A DNA stretch of 64,000 bases from Paenibacillus cymbidii (GTDB lineage: Bacteria; Bacillota; Bacilli; Paenibacillales; NBRC-103111). Position 1 is the stretch's first letter; each line of letters opens with the position of its first letter. Location: assembly GCF_004764705.1 (NCBI RefSeq), contig NZ_SHLX01000007.1, positions 1-64,000 on the forward strand. Direction: 5' to 3'. Both the position numbers and the translations under genes were made by a program. The notes under the pieces were generated by a model. It saw nothing but the letters and a program-made list of their open reading frames with translations, searched no databases and had not been told where the DNA came from. Below, piece after piece: positions 8,880 through 16,783 of this stretch.

Positions 8880-9713
8880 ATGTTGACGAAGGAACAAGTG
8901 GAACAGTTTGAAAGAGATGGATATATCAAAGGGGACGTCGTGCTGAGCGACGATGAAGTCGAGGTGCTTCGCGCGGAGCTTGATTTGGTGATGAGCGGCC
9001 AATCGGTGAAAAAACCGGTGTTGAACCGTAATTTGCTCGACGGCAATACGGAATACGGCATGAACATGGTGAAATCGGAGACGGTTGTGCAGATTGTCAA
9101 CATCTGGATGGCCAGCGATGCCTTCCTGAAGCATGCCGGCAACCCGAAAATTTGCGAAGAAATCGCCCAGCTGTGCGGCACGGACACGCTGCGCATCTGG
9201 CACGACCAAATCCAGTACAAACCGCCGGTCACGGGCGGCCCAACCGCCTGGCACCAGGACCACCCGGCATGGCCGATCATTCAGCCGGCCGACTTGATTA
9301 GCGCCTGGGTGGCGCTCGACGACGCCGTCATCGACAACGGCTGCATGTGGATGGTGCCGGGCAGCCACAAGTGGGGCGACCACAATCGTTATCTCGACAG
9401 CACGGCGGATTTCAAACCGTTCCATCGGGAGCCGCATCTGCTGCCGAGCGGCGTCGATACGACTGCCGTGCCGTTCGAAATCAAAAAAGGCCAAGTCGGC
9501 TACCATCATTGCCTGACTTGGCACGGCAGCCCGCATAACCGCTCCGAAATGAAGCGGCGGGCCATTGCAGTGCATTATATGCCGGACCATATCCGTTTCG
9601 AACCGACGGGCAGACACCCGATGGAAACGCATATTGCCGTCGAACCGGGGAAGCAACTTGTCGGAGACAGCTTTCCGGTCGTGTGGACGGCATCATCGGT
9701 GACATCGGCTTAA
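8880..9713 (+). CDS. Phytanoyl-CoA dioxygenase (PhyH) family protein
   Basis: 277 residues. The Fe(II)/2-oxoglutarate dioxygenase triad is visible: His-x-Asp in TAWHQDHPAW (residues 125 and 127) and the distal His in LTWHGSPHN (residue 215), followed by an Arg-rich strand suited to binding 2-oxoglutarate. The start is the second of two nearby ATGs because AAAGG is correctly spaced only for that one. Members hydroxylate small molecules; the substrate here cannot be told. An AraC regulator is divergent. Its stop is only 1 nt from that of the convergent PPDK regulator gene, leaving no room for a terminator between them. Confidence 0.88.
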   Translation: MLTKEQVEQFERDGYIKGDVVLSDDEVEVLRAELDLVMSGQSVKKPVLNRNLLDGNTEYGMNMVKSETVVQIVNIWMASDAFLKHAGNPKICEEIAQLCGTDTLRIWHDQIQYKPPVTGGPTAWHQDHPAWPIIQPADLISAWVALDDAVIDNGCMWMVPGSHKWGDHNRYLDSTADFKPFHREPHLLPSGVDTTAVPFEIKKGQVGYHHCLTWHGSPHNRSEMKRRAIAVHYMPDHIRFEPTGRHPMETHIAVEPGKQLVGDSFPVVWTASSVTSA

Positions 9714-9714
9714 A

Positions 9715-10521
9715 TCAATTCAAGTAACTCGTAATCAGTCCGGCCGTTTCTTCGATTGCCTTGTCGGTCACGTCGATGACCGGGCAGCCGAGCTGCTTCA
9801 TAATCGCATGCGCGTGCTCGAGCTCTTCGGCGATGCGTGCCAGCGACGCGTATTTGGAGCCGTGCGGCAAGCCAAGCGCCTTCAACCGTTCGAGCCGGAT
9901 TTTAAGCATTTGTTCGGGATCCATCGTCAAACCGATCACCCGGCCGCCGGAGAGCAGAAACAGCTCTTTCGGCGGCTTTACTTCGGGCATAATCGGGAAA
10001 TTGGCCACTTTGTACCCTTTGTGGGCAAGGAAGATGCTAAGCGGCGTCTTCGACGTGCGCGACACGCCCACGAGCACGATATTCGCCTTGAGCAGCGCGC
10101 TCGTGTCTCGTCCGTCATCGCATTTGACGGCGAATTCGATCGCTTCGACGCGGCGGAAATAGTCGTCGTCCATGCGATGCAGCAGCCCCGGCTTGCGGCT
10201 CGGCGAATCGTTGAACGTATCGATGAACGCCTGCATCATCGGCCCCATAATATCGACCGCCCGTACGCCCAGGCGGATCGCCTCTTCCTTCATCATCTCG
10301 CGCAGCTCCGGCTGCACCAGCGTAAACGCGACGAAGCCTCCCTGCGCCGCCGTTTCTTCCATGATCGAACGAATTTCGTCCTCGTGCTTGATATGGCCGA
10401 TCCGTCTCAGCTTGACCTGGTGGCCGTCAAACTGGCGGATCGTCGCCCGCACGACCGCTTCCGCCGTTTCCCCGACGGAATCGGAACAAATCGTGATGAT
10501 ATGCTGCTGTCCTTCCGACAC
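9715..10521 (-). CDS. yqfL: Pyruvate, phosphate dikinase regulatory protein (kinase/pyrophosphorylase)
   Basis: 268 residues from a GTG at 10521, chosen because GGAGGGG lies 6 nt upstream of it; an ATG at 10536 would put that site inside the gene. The family opening SDSVGETAE and the P-loop GVSRTSKTPLS are present. DUF299 proteins inactivate PPDK by ADP-dependent phosphorylation of a Thr next to its catalytic His and reactivate it by phosphorolysis. A PPDK gene with the matching GGMTSHAAV target lies 1 kb upstream on the same strand. It follows the ccpN homologue directly, the same ccpN-yqfL order as in Bacillus subtilis. Confidence 0.93.
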   Translation of the reverse strand: MSEGQQHIITICSDSVGETAEAVVRATIRQFDGHQVKLRRIGHIKHEDEIRSIMEETAAQGGFVAFTLVQPELREMMKEEAIRLGVRAVDIMGPMMQAFIDTFNDSPSRKPGLLHRMDDDYFRRVEAIEFAVKCDDGRDTSALLKANIVLVGVSRTSKTPLSIFLAHKGYKVANFPIMPEVKPPKELFLLSGGRVIGLTMDPEQMLKIRLERLKALGLPHGSKYASLARIAEELEHAHAIMKQLGCPVIDVTDKAIEETAGLITSYLN

Positions 10522-10542
10522 TTCGTTCCCCTCCATCTTCTG

Positions 10543-11220
10543 TTACCCGCCCGTGGCGTAGTCAAGCAGCAGTTTGGTAATCGTCGTTTTGGAAATGCGG
10601 CCGACCACTTCAGGCAGTTCGGACGCACCTCTGTCGCCGGTCCGCCCCGTTGCCGGCGTTGCGACAGAAGCCGGGGCAATGACAGGCAAGCTGTCGACCT
10701 GGTGAACGATCATTTTGCGCGCGGCTTCCAGCACGCTGTCTTCCGGCACGACGGTGACGACGTTCGGCGTCCGCGTCATGACGAGGCTGATCGGCATGGC
10801 GGCGGCCGACGGATTGCCGAGCGTCACTTTGAGCAAATCTTTGCGCGACACGACGCCGAGCAGCCGGCCGTCCGCATCCGCTACGATCAGGTTGCCGACG
10901 TTCTCCATAAACAACGTCACGACGGCGTCGTTGACGGTCGCCGTCTCGCGGACGATAACCGGCATCGCCTGCACGTCCTTGACGAGCACGTCGGCCAGGT
11001 GGCTTGGCGCCGGACGCTCCGCTTTGGCATCGGCTTTGCCCGGGAAATAGCCGACCTTCGGTTTCGCATCGATATAGCCGAGCATGACGAGCAGCGACAG
11101 GTCCGAACGCAACGTCGGCCGGCTGACGCCAAGCTCTTCGGCGATTTGTTCGCCGGTAATCGGCGCCCGCTTGCCGATCAGCTCCACGATGTCCATCTGG
11201 CGCGTAGTTAAGCGAATAAT
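10543..11220 (-). CDS. ccpN: CcpN-type gluconeogenesis repressor (HTH plus two CBS domains)
   Basis: About 225 residues: an N-terminal winged helix (PITGEQIAEELGVSRPTLRS), then two CBS domains (VIVRETATVNDAV to LLGVVSRKDLL, and VVPEDSVLEAARKM to the end). In B. subtilis CcpN represses gapB and pckA during growth on glucose and senses ATP/ADP through the CBS domains. No ATG, GTG or TTG suits the AGGAGG at 11226-11231: the first ATG (11196) is 29 nt beyond it, and an in-frame TAG overlaps the ribosome binding site. Two ATT codons at 11220 and 11217 are correctly spaced, and the extra residues (IRLTTRQ) resemble the CcpN N-terminus. I therefore propose an ATT start. Confidence 0.85.
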   Translation of the reverse strand: MIRLTTRQMDIVELIGKRAPITGEQIAEELGVSRPTLRSDLSLLVMLGYIDAKPKVGYFPGKADAKAERPAPSHLADVLVKDVQAMPVIVRETATVNDAVVTLFMENVGNLIVADADGRLLGVVSRKDLLKVTLGNPSAAAMPISLVMTRTPNVVTVVPEDSVLEAARKMIVHQVDSLPVIAPASVATPATGRTGDRGASELPEVVGRISKTTITKLLLDYATGG

Positions 11221-11231
11221 AGACCCCTCCT
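11215..11231 (-). promoter_or_regulatory. Ribosome binding site with ATT start candidates for ccpN
   Basis: On the minus strand AGGAGGGGTCTATTATT. The spacing from AGGAGG is 5 nt to the first ATT and 8 nt to the second. An in-frame TAG overlaps the Shine-Dalgarno, so any upstream start is excluded. ATT initiation is known mainly from infC, where it serves autoregulation. Confidence 0.6.
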
Positions 11232-11265
11232 AAGCCCCGCTGATTTACAACGATCAATATCAATT

Positions 11266-11457
11266 ATTACCGCATCGGGCCGTTCCCCAGGTCCGATCGG
11301 CAATGATTTTCACCGCTTGCGCCGGGCCGGCTTCGCTGAATTGCATCGATCAATAAAACTCATTACCGCATCGGGCCGCTCCCCAGGTCCGATCGGCAAT
11401 GATTTTCACCACGTGCGCCGGGCCGGCTTCGCTGATTTGCATCGATCAATAAAACTC
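11266..11457. repeat. Two tandem 96-bp repeats in the ccpN leader
   Basis: Units 11266-11361 and 11362-11457 differ at only 4 of 96 positions. A partial third copy of the unit's end (tgatt-acaacgatcaat) lies at 11241-11265. Each unit holds ATCGGGCC and GGTCCGAT arms able to form a hairpin around CCCCAG, and the palindrome CCGATCGG. No reading frame is conserved through both. The repeats lie between the probable promoter and the start of ccpN, so they would be transcribed into its 5' leader. Confidence 0.9.
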
Positions 11458-11463
11458 ATTATA
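11458..11463 (-). promoter_or_regulatory. Probable -10 box for ccpN-yqfL
   Basis: A perfect TATAAT on the minus strand immediately upstream of the tandem repeats and downstream of the ppdK end. No good -35 hexamer is visible at 16-18 bp, so it may need an activator or an extended contact. Confidence 0.45.
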
Positions 11464-11471
11464 ACATAACG

Positions 11472-11510
11472 GAATGCCCCCTACAGCGCTATTGCGCGTA
11501 AAGGGCATTC
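11472..11510. terminator. Inverted repeat downstream of ppdK
   Basis: GAATGCCC pairs with GGGCATTC, with GCGC complementary segments inside the loop. It lies just after the ppdK stop on the minus strand. There is no T-run, so it is a weak intrinsic terminator at best and may instead be an operator overlapping the ccpN promoter. Confidence 0.45.
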
Positions 11511-11547
11511 TTCCGAGCGGGCGCGCAGCGCAGGCCGACCAATTTCG

Positions 11548-14229
11548 TTACGACACGATACGCTCCTGACGCTCATCCGCTGCATCGCCCAACGTCAGCT
11601 GCGCCTGTGCCGCCGCCAGCCGCGCGAGCGGCACACGGTACGGCGAACAGCTGACATAGTCGAGGCCGGCGCTGTGGCAAAAGAAAATCGACTCCTTGTC
11701 GCCGCCGTGTTCGCCGCAAATGCCGGTTTTCAGCTGCGGTTTGACCGCACGGCCGCCGGCGACGGCCCATTCGATCAGTTGGCCGACCCCTTCGCCGTCG
11801 AGCACCTGAAACGGGTTGGCCGGCAGCAGCTTGTTGTCCACGTAGTGCGACAGAAACTTGCCTTCCGCGTCGTCGCGGCTGCAGCCAAACGTCATTTGCG
11901 TCAAATCGTTCGTGCCAAACGAGAAAAAATCGGCGTGTTTGGCGATTTTGCGAGCGGTCAACGCGGCGCGCGGCACTTCGATCATCGTGCCGACCTTGTA
12001 CGGCACTTCGCGCGCGTCGGCGCCGAGCACTTGTCCGGCAACACGATCGATCAGCTCGCGCAAGATCCGCAGCTCGTTCTCATGGCCGACAAGCGGCACC
12101 ATAATTTCCGGCAGCACCCGCACGCCTTCCAGCATGCAAACGCGCGCCGCGCGGAAAATGGCTTCGATCTGCATGTCGTAAATGTCGGGGAACACGATGC
12201 CGAGCCGGCAGCCGCGCTGCCCCAGCATCGGATTCGCTTCGTGCAGCGAACGGACTTTGCGGATCAAGCCGGCGAGCGCATCCCGCTCGGCGGCGTCCGC
12301 ATCGCCTTGCTGCAGTGTCAGCCGCAAATGCCGGCCGACGAGTTCCTCGAGGTTCGGCAAAAACTCATGCAGCGGCGGATCCAGCAGCCGGATCGTCACC
12401 GGCAAACCGTCCATCGCCCGGAAGATGCCTTCAAAATCGGCCTGCTGCATCGGCAGCAGCTTGCGCAGCTGAACGAGGCGGTCTTCCGCCGTTTCGGCGA
12501 GAATCATCGCCTGCACGACCGGCAGCCGCTGCGGCGACAGGAACATATGCTCGGTTCGGCACAAGCCGACCCCTTCGGCGCCGAACTCGCGCGCTTTGGC
12601 CGCATCCTCGGGATTGTCGGCATTGGCGATGACACGCAGCCTCCTCACGTCATCGGCCCAAGCCAACATCTGCATCAGCTCCGGCGTCATGTCCGCATCC
12701 TTCAGCGGCACATGACCCGCGATGACGCGTCCTGTCGAGCCGTCCAGCGTAATGATGTCGCCTTCGGCAACGACGCGGCCGCCGATGACGGCGGTACGGC
12801 TCGCTTCGTCGACGCGGGCGTCCTCGCAGCCGCATACGCAGCATTTGCCCATCCCGCGGGCGACGACGGCGGCATGGCTCGTCATGCCCCCGCGGCTCGT
12901 CAGCACGCCTTCGGCGGCAATAACGCCGTGAATGTCTTCCGGCGTCGTTTCGGCGCGGACGAGAATGACGCGGTCGCCGCGTTTGGCCCACAGCTCGGCC
13001 GTATCGGCGTCGAACACGGCGGCGCCCGATGCCGCTCCCGGCGAAGCCGGCAATCCGGTCGCCAGCACCTCAAGCTTCGCCTCCGGATCGATTGCCGGAT
13101 GCAGCAGTTGGTCGAGATGGCCGACTTCCACGCGCAGCAGTGCTTCGTCCGGCGTAATCGTGTCTTCCGCTACCAGGTCGGCGGCGATTTTCAGCGCGGC
13201 CTGGGCGGTTCTTTTGCCGACGCGGGTCTGCAGCATGTACAGCTTGCCTCGCTCGACGGTAAACTCGATGTCCTGCATATCGCGGTAGTGAGCTTCGAGC
13301 TGGCGGGCGGTGCGCGTCAACTGCGCGAACACTTCCGGCATGGCGTTTTCCAGTTCGTCGATCGGGCGCGGCGTGCGGACGCCGGCGACGACGTCTTCCC
13401 CTTGCGCGTTTTCGAGAAATTCGCCGAAAAGCACGTTGTCGCCCGTCGACGGGTTGCGGGTGAACAACACGCCGGTACCGCAATCGTCGCCCAAATTGCC
13501 GAATACCATGGCCTGAATATTGACCGCCGTCCCCTGTTCGTCGGGAATGCGGTTGACGCTGCGGTAAATGCGCGCCCGTTGGTTGTTCCACGAACGGAAT
13601 ACGGCTTCGACCGCCAGGCGGAGCTGGTCTTGGACATTCTGCGGGAACGTCGTGCGGGCCAGCCGCGTAATGACCGCCTTGTATTGTTCGATCAGCGTTT
13701 GCCAATGTTCGGCCGTCAACTGTTGATCGCTTGCCGCGCCGACCGATTGCTTCAATTGATGCAGCAGCGTTTCGAAATGAACGCCTTCGACGCCGAACAC
13801 GACGTTGCCGAACATTTGCACGAGCCGCCTGTAACAATCGTAGGCGAACCGGGCGTTGCCCGTTTCATCGGCCAGCGCCCGCACGGTTTCATCGTTCAGC
13901 CCCAAATTGAGAATCGTGTCCATCATGCCCGGCATCGAGTCTACCGAACCCGAACGCACCGAGACGAGCAGCGGCCGCTGCGGATCGCCGAAACGGCGCC
14001 CCGTCTGCGCCTCGACTCCTTCCAGCGCGTCGGTTACCTCTTTCATCAGCCCGCCCGGGAGCGTTCTTCCCGCGTAGAAGGCGCGGCAGGCGTCCGTCGT
14101 AATCGTAAAGCCCGGCGGCACCGGCAAACCGGCTTTCGTCATTTCCGCCAAATTCGCTCCTTTGCCGCCAAGCAGCTGCCGCATCGCGGCATTGCCGTCG
14201 TGGAAGCGGACAATCCATTGCGTATTCAT
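11548..14229 (-). CDS. ppdK: Pyruvate, phosphate dikinase
   Basis: 893 residues, the usual PPDK length. An N-terminal ATP-grasp domain begins at LGGKGANLAEM. The swivelling phosphohistidine domain has GGMTSHAAVVARGMGK, whose His is phosphorylated and whose neighbouring Thr is the target of the regulatory protein. The C-terminal TIM-barrel domain has GTNDLTQM and the Cys-bearing GICGEHGGD. It interconverts pyruvate, ATP and Pi with PEP, AMP and PPi, here probably supplying PEP for gluconeogenesis. The start ATG at 14229 has GGGAGG 8 nt upstream. It lies 93 bp after gapB on the same strand and could be co-transcribed with it. Confidence 0.97.
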   Translation of the reverse strand: MNTQWIVRFHDGNAAMRQLLGGKGANLAEMTKAGLPVPPGFTITTDACRAFYAGRTLPGGLMKEVTDALEGVEAQTGRRFGDPQRPLLVSVRSGSVDSMPGMMDTILNLGLNDETVRALADETGNARFAYDCYRRLVQMFGNVVFGVEGVHFETLLHQLKQSVGAASDQQLTAEHWQTLIEQYKAVITRLARTTFPQNVQDQLRLAVEAVFRSWNNQRARIYRSVNRIPDEQGTAVNIQAMVFGNLGDDCGTGVLFTRNPSTGDNVLFGEFLENAQGEDVVAGVRTPRPIDELENAMPEVFAQLTRTARQLEAHYRDMQDIEFTVERGKLYMLQTRVGKRTAQAALKIAADLVAEDTITPDEALLRVEVGHLDQLLHPAIDPEAKLEVLATGLPASPGAASGAAVFDADTAELWAKRGDRVILVRAETTPEDIHGVIAAEGVLTSRGGMTSHAAVVARGMGKCCVCGCEDARVDEASRTAVIGGRVVAEGDIITLDGSTGRVIAGHVPLKDADMTPELMQMLAWADDVRRLRVIANADNPEDAAKAREFGAEGVGLCRTEHMFLSPQRLPVVQAMILAETAEDRLVQLRKLLPMQQADFEGIFRAMDGLPVTIRLLDPPLHEFLPNLEELVGRHLRLTLQQGDADAAERDALAGLIRKVRSLHEANPMLGQRGCRLGIVFPDIYDMQIEAIFRAARVCMLEGVRVLPEIMVPLVGHENELRILRELIDRVAGQVLGADAREVPYKVGTMIEVPRAALTARKIAKHADFFSFGTNDLTQMTFGCSRDDAEGKFLSHYVDNKLLPANPFQVLDGEGVGQLIEWAVAGGRAVKPQLKTGICGEHGGDKESIFFCHSAGLDYVSCSPYRVPLARLAAAQAQLTLGDAADERQERIVS

Positions 14230-14322
14230 CGTCGATTCCTCCCGAATGATCGTGGATAACCGCCTTGACGGCGTATCGTATCGTTGCGCTGCGCCATGCA
14301 CGGCATGGCCATAGGCGTTTTT

Positions 14323-15372
14323 CTACACGGCTGCAGGGTTACGGATCGGTTCGCTCGCCTGTCCGGCGATGCCGGCTGCGGCTACGGTGCGAGCCAGGTC
14401 GATCACGCGGCATGCATAAGCCCATTCGTTGTCATACCAGGCGAGCACTTTCAGCTGCCGGCCCGACGCCATCAGCGACAAGCCGTCGATGACCGCCGAT
14501 TTGTCGCAGCCGTTGTAGTCGCTCGATACGAGCGGCTCTTCGCTATAATCGACGATCGCCGATAATCGGCCGCGGGCCGCTTGTTTCAACACTTCGGCCG
14601 CCTCGGCCGTTTCCACTTCGCGCCGCAGTTCGACCGTCAAATCGAGCAGCGACACGTTCGCAACCGGAACGCGCAGCGAAATGCCCGACAAGAGCGGGCC
14701 GAGGTGCGGAATGATTTCGCCGATCGCCTGCCCGGCGCCGGTCGACGTCGGGATGACCGACTGCGCGCATGCCCGCGCCCGGCGCAAGTCGCGGTGAGGG
14801 TTGTCGACATGGTTCTGGTCGTTCGTATACGCGTGCACCGTTGTCAGCCAGCCGCGTTCGATGCCGAACGCCTCGTCCAAAATATGCAGCACCGGAGCGG
14901 CGCAATTCGTCGTGCACGATGCGGCGGACAGCAAATGATGGCGCGCCGGCGCATACTTGTTGTCATTGACGCCCATGACCACCGTCAAATCAAGCCCTTT
15001 GCCCGGCGCCGAAACGATCACCTTGGCAGCGCCGGCGATCCGGTGTTTGTCCGCATCGGCGCGTTTCGTAAACTTGCCTGTGGCATCGATAACGAGGGAA
15101 ACGCCAAGCTGCCGCCACGGCAATTGCGCCGGATCCGGCTCGGCGATTACCGGCACCCGGATACCGTCGATGACAACGGCTCCTTCCTCCGCCCGGATTT
15201 CCGCCTCCCATCTGCCATGCACCGTATCGTATTTCAACAAGTGCGCCAGCGTTGCTGTCGGGTGCAAACAATTGACGGCAGCAATGCGCAGCTCCTGCCG
15301 GGCGGAGGCGAAAACCCGCCGCAGCAGCAGCCGGCCGATACGTCCCATGCCGTTGATACCGATCGTCGTCAC
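14323..15372 (-). CDS. gapB: Glyceraldehyde-3-phosphate dehydrogenase, GapB type
   Basis: 349 residues from a GTG at 15372 with GGGGAGG 8 nt upstream. The dinucleotide-binding motif GINGMGRIGR is at residues 5-14, and the catalytic Cys lies in ASCTTNC at about 153. The segments DNPHRDLRRARAC and DYSEEPLVSSDYN match B. subtilis GapB rather than GapA, which points to the NADP-preferring gluconeogenic enzyme. The neighbours (CcpN, PPDK, class II FBPase) and a CcpN-box-like sequence over its promoter support this. It probably runs in the direction that makes glyceraldehyde 3-phosphate. Confidence 0.93.
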   Translation of the reverse strand: MTTIGINGMGRIGRLLLRRVFASARQELRIAAVNCLHPTATLAHLLKYDTVHGRWEAEIRAEEGAVVIDGIRVPVIAEPDPAQLPWRQLGVSLVIDATGKFTKRADADKHRIAGAAKVIVSAPGKGLDLTVVMGVNDNKYAPARHHLLSAASCTTNCAAPVLHILDEAFGIERGWLTTVHAYTNDQNHVDNPHRDLRRARACAQSVIPTSTGAGQAIGEIIPHLGPLLSGISLRVPVANVSLLDLTVELRREVETAEAAEVLKQAARGRLSAIVDYSEEPLVSSDYNGCDKSAVIDGLSLMASGRQLKVLAWYDNEWAYACRVIDLARTVAAAGIAGQASEPIRNPAAV

Positions 15373-15419
15373 CAACCATTCCTCCCCAAAATGTGGCTTT
15401 CGGCCTTGCATTTATTTAT

Positions 15420-15448
15420 TGTATATCATATTATTATTTATGACACAA
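15420..15448 (-). promoter_or_regulatory. gapB promoter with overlapping CcpN box
   Basis: On the minus strand TTGTGT (15443-15448), a 17-bp spacer and TATACA (15420-15425) form a plausible sigma-A promoter. TATGATATACA at 15420-15430 agrees at every position with the CcpN box consensus TRTGHYATAYW and covers the -10 region, the position expected for repression. The consensus is quoted from memory of the B. subtilis work. Confidence 0.6.
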
Positions 15449-15471
15449 TAATTATTTTTAACCCGATTTAG

Positions 15472-15488
15472 TACGTCATATTTATACT
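15472..15488 (+). promoter_or_regulatory. glpX -10 box with near-consensus CcpN box
   Basis: TACGTCATATT (15472-15482) differs from the CcpN consensus at one position and abuts a -10-like TATACT (15483-15488), 28 bp before the glpX start codon. With the perfect box on the other side of this 144-bp intergenic region, it suggests CcpN control of both divergent genes. Confidence 0.45.
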
Positions 15489-15516
15489 AATCATTCATGT
15501 TACTGGAGGAATCGGC

Positions 15517-16479
15517 ATGCAAAGGGAATTGTCGCTGGAAATCGTACGCGTGACGGAATTGGCGGCGCTGGCGTCGGCAAGATGGATGGGACGCGGGGAG
15601 AAGAACGAAGCGGACGCTGCGGCGACGGCGGCAATGCGGGCCATGTTCGATTCGGTGTCGATCAAAGGAACAGTAGTGATCGGGGAAGGCGAAATGGACG
15701 AGGCGCCGATGCTGTACATCGGCGAAGAAGTCGGCAACGGCGAAGGCCCGGAAGTCGATGTGGCGGTCGATCCGCTGGAAGGAACGGAGCTTGTCGCCAA
15801 AGGGCTCAACAATGCGCTTGCCGTCATCGCGGTGGCGAACAAAGGGAATTTGCTTCATGCGCCGGACATGTATATGGAGAAACTGGCGTTCGGGCCGGCA
15901 CTGCGCGGCAAGCTGAGTCTCGCCGACCCGCTCACCGTCACGCTGGAGAAAGCGGCGGCGCTCCTGCATAAAAATATTGCCGACTTGACCGTTTCGATTC
16001 TCGACCGCAAGCGGCATGCCGATATTATGGGCACGCTTCGCCGTGTCGGCGTGCGCATCAAGCTGCTTAGCGACGGCGATGTCGCCGGAGCGATTGCGCC
16101 GGCGTTCCCCGAGTCGGGCATCGACTTGTACGTCGGATCGGGCGGCGCGCCGGAAGGCGTACTCGCGGCGGCGGCTCTGTGCTGCCTGGGCGGAGAACTG
16201 CAAGGCAGACTGATGCCGGCCGATCAGTCCGAGCTCGATCGCTGCGCCTCGATGGGCATCACCGATCCGCACCGCGTGCTGACGATGGAAGATATGATCG
16301 GTCGCGAAGACGTTATTTTCGCCGCGACCGGCATTACGCCGGGCGATTTTCTCGGCGGCGTGCGCTACTTGCCCGACCAGCGGGCGGAAACGCATTCGCT
16401 CGTCATGCGTGCCAAAACGCGCACGATCCGCTTCATTCGCTCACTTCATTACTTGCCGAACAAGCCGCTGCTCGTGTAA
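15517..16479 (+). CDS. glpX: Fructose-1,6-bisphosphatase, class II (GlpX)
   Basis: 320 residues. The metal and phosphate site motifs GEGEMDEAPML (about residues 56-66) and DVAVDPLEGT (81-90) are intact, as are VGSGGAPEG and GITPGDFLGGV. It hydrolyses fructose 1,6-bisphosphate in gluconeogenesis. The ATG has GGAGG 8 nt upstream. It is divergent from gapB, sharing a short AT-rich regulatory region. The length matches other GlpX proteins. Confidence 0.95.
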   Translation: MQRELSLEIVRVTELAALASARWMGRGEKNEADAAATAAMRAMFDSVSIKGTVVIGEGEMDEAPMLYIGEEVGNGEGPEVDVAVDPLEGTELVAKGLNNALAVIAVANKGNLLHAPDMYMEKLAFGPALRGKLSLADPLTVTLEKAAALLHKNIADLTVSILDRKRHADIMGTLRRVGVRIKLLSDGDVAGAIAPAFPESGIDLYVGSGGAPEGVLAAAALCCLGGELQGRLMPADQSELDRCASMGITDPHRVLTMEDMIGREDVIFAATGITPGDFLGGVRYLPDQRAETHSLVMRAKTRTIRFIRSLHYLPNKPLLV

Positions 16480-16783
16480 CGATGCCAGCCTGCAGGTCAC
16501 GCGTGCAAAGGTAAGTTTTCATGTCAAACCTGAGGCGGAGCCAATAAGCGGATGCAGACAGATTCGGTAACCGAACCTTTCTGAAATGACCGTGGGAGCA
16601 TTGCTCTCACGGTTTTTGTGCGCCGCTTGCCCGTATTCCACCTGCAGTTGCCTTTGGACAACTCAGCCACGCCCCCACCTTTTCTCAGACACAAGTTGTC
16701 AGTCTGGCATTTACCGTACGCGACATGCCGGGGAAACCTCGCAATTGGAGCATCGATGGAGTTGTTCTGATCTTTGTCCGCCA
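16480..16783. other. Intergenic segment at the left edge of the AT-rich block
   Basis: After glpX there are two successive hairpins: TTCGG-taa-CCGAA at 16562-16574 and the glpX terminator at 16590. The rest has no convincing gene. An 86-codon minus-strand frame starts with an ATG overlapping the patatin stop (TGATG), but its Arg/Ser/Cys-rich sequence matches no known family. Confidence 0.5.
16590..16617 (+). terminator. Rho-independent terminator of glpX
   Basis: CCGTGGGAGC pairs with GCTCTCACGG across a 3-nt loop, followed directly by TTTTT. It lies 111 bp after the glpX stop. Confidence 0.8.

Noticed and set aside
11674-14259. 861-codon plus-strand frame opposite ppdK
   Set aside because: It mirrors the ppdK codons, is rich in Arg, His and Gln, and has no start signal; ppdK has complete catalytic motifs.
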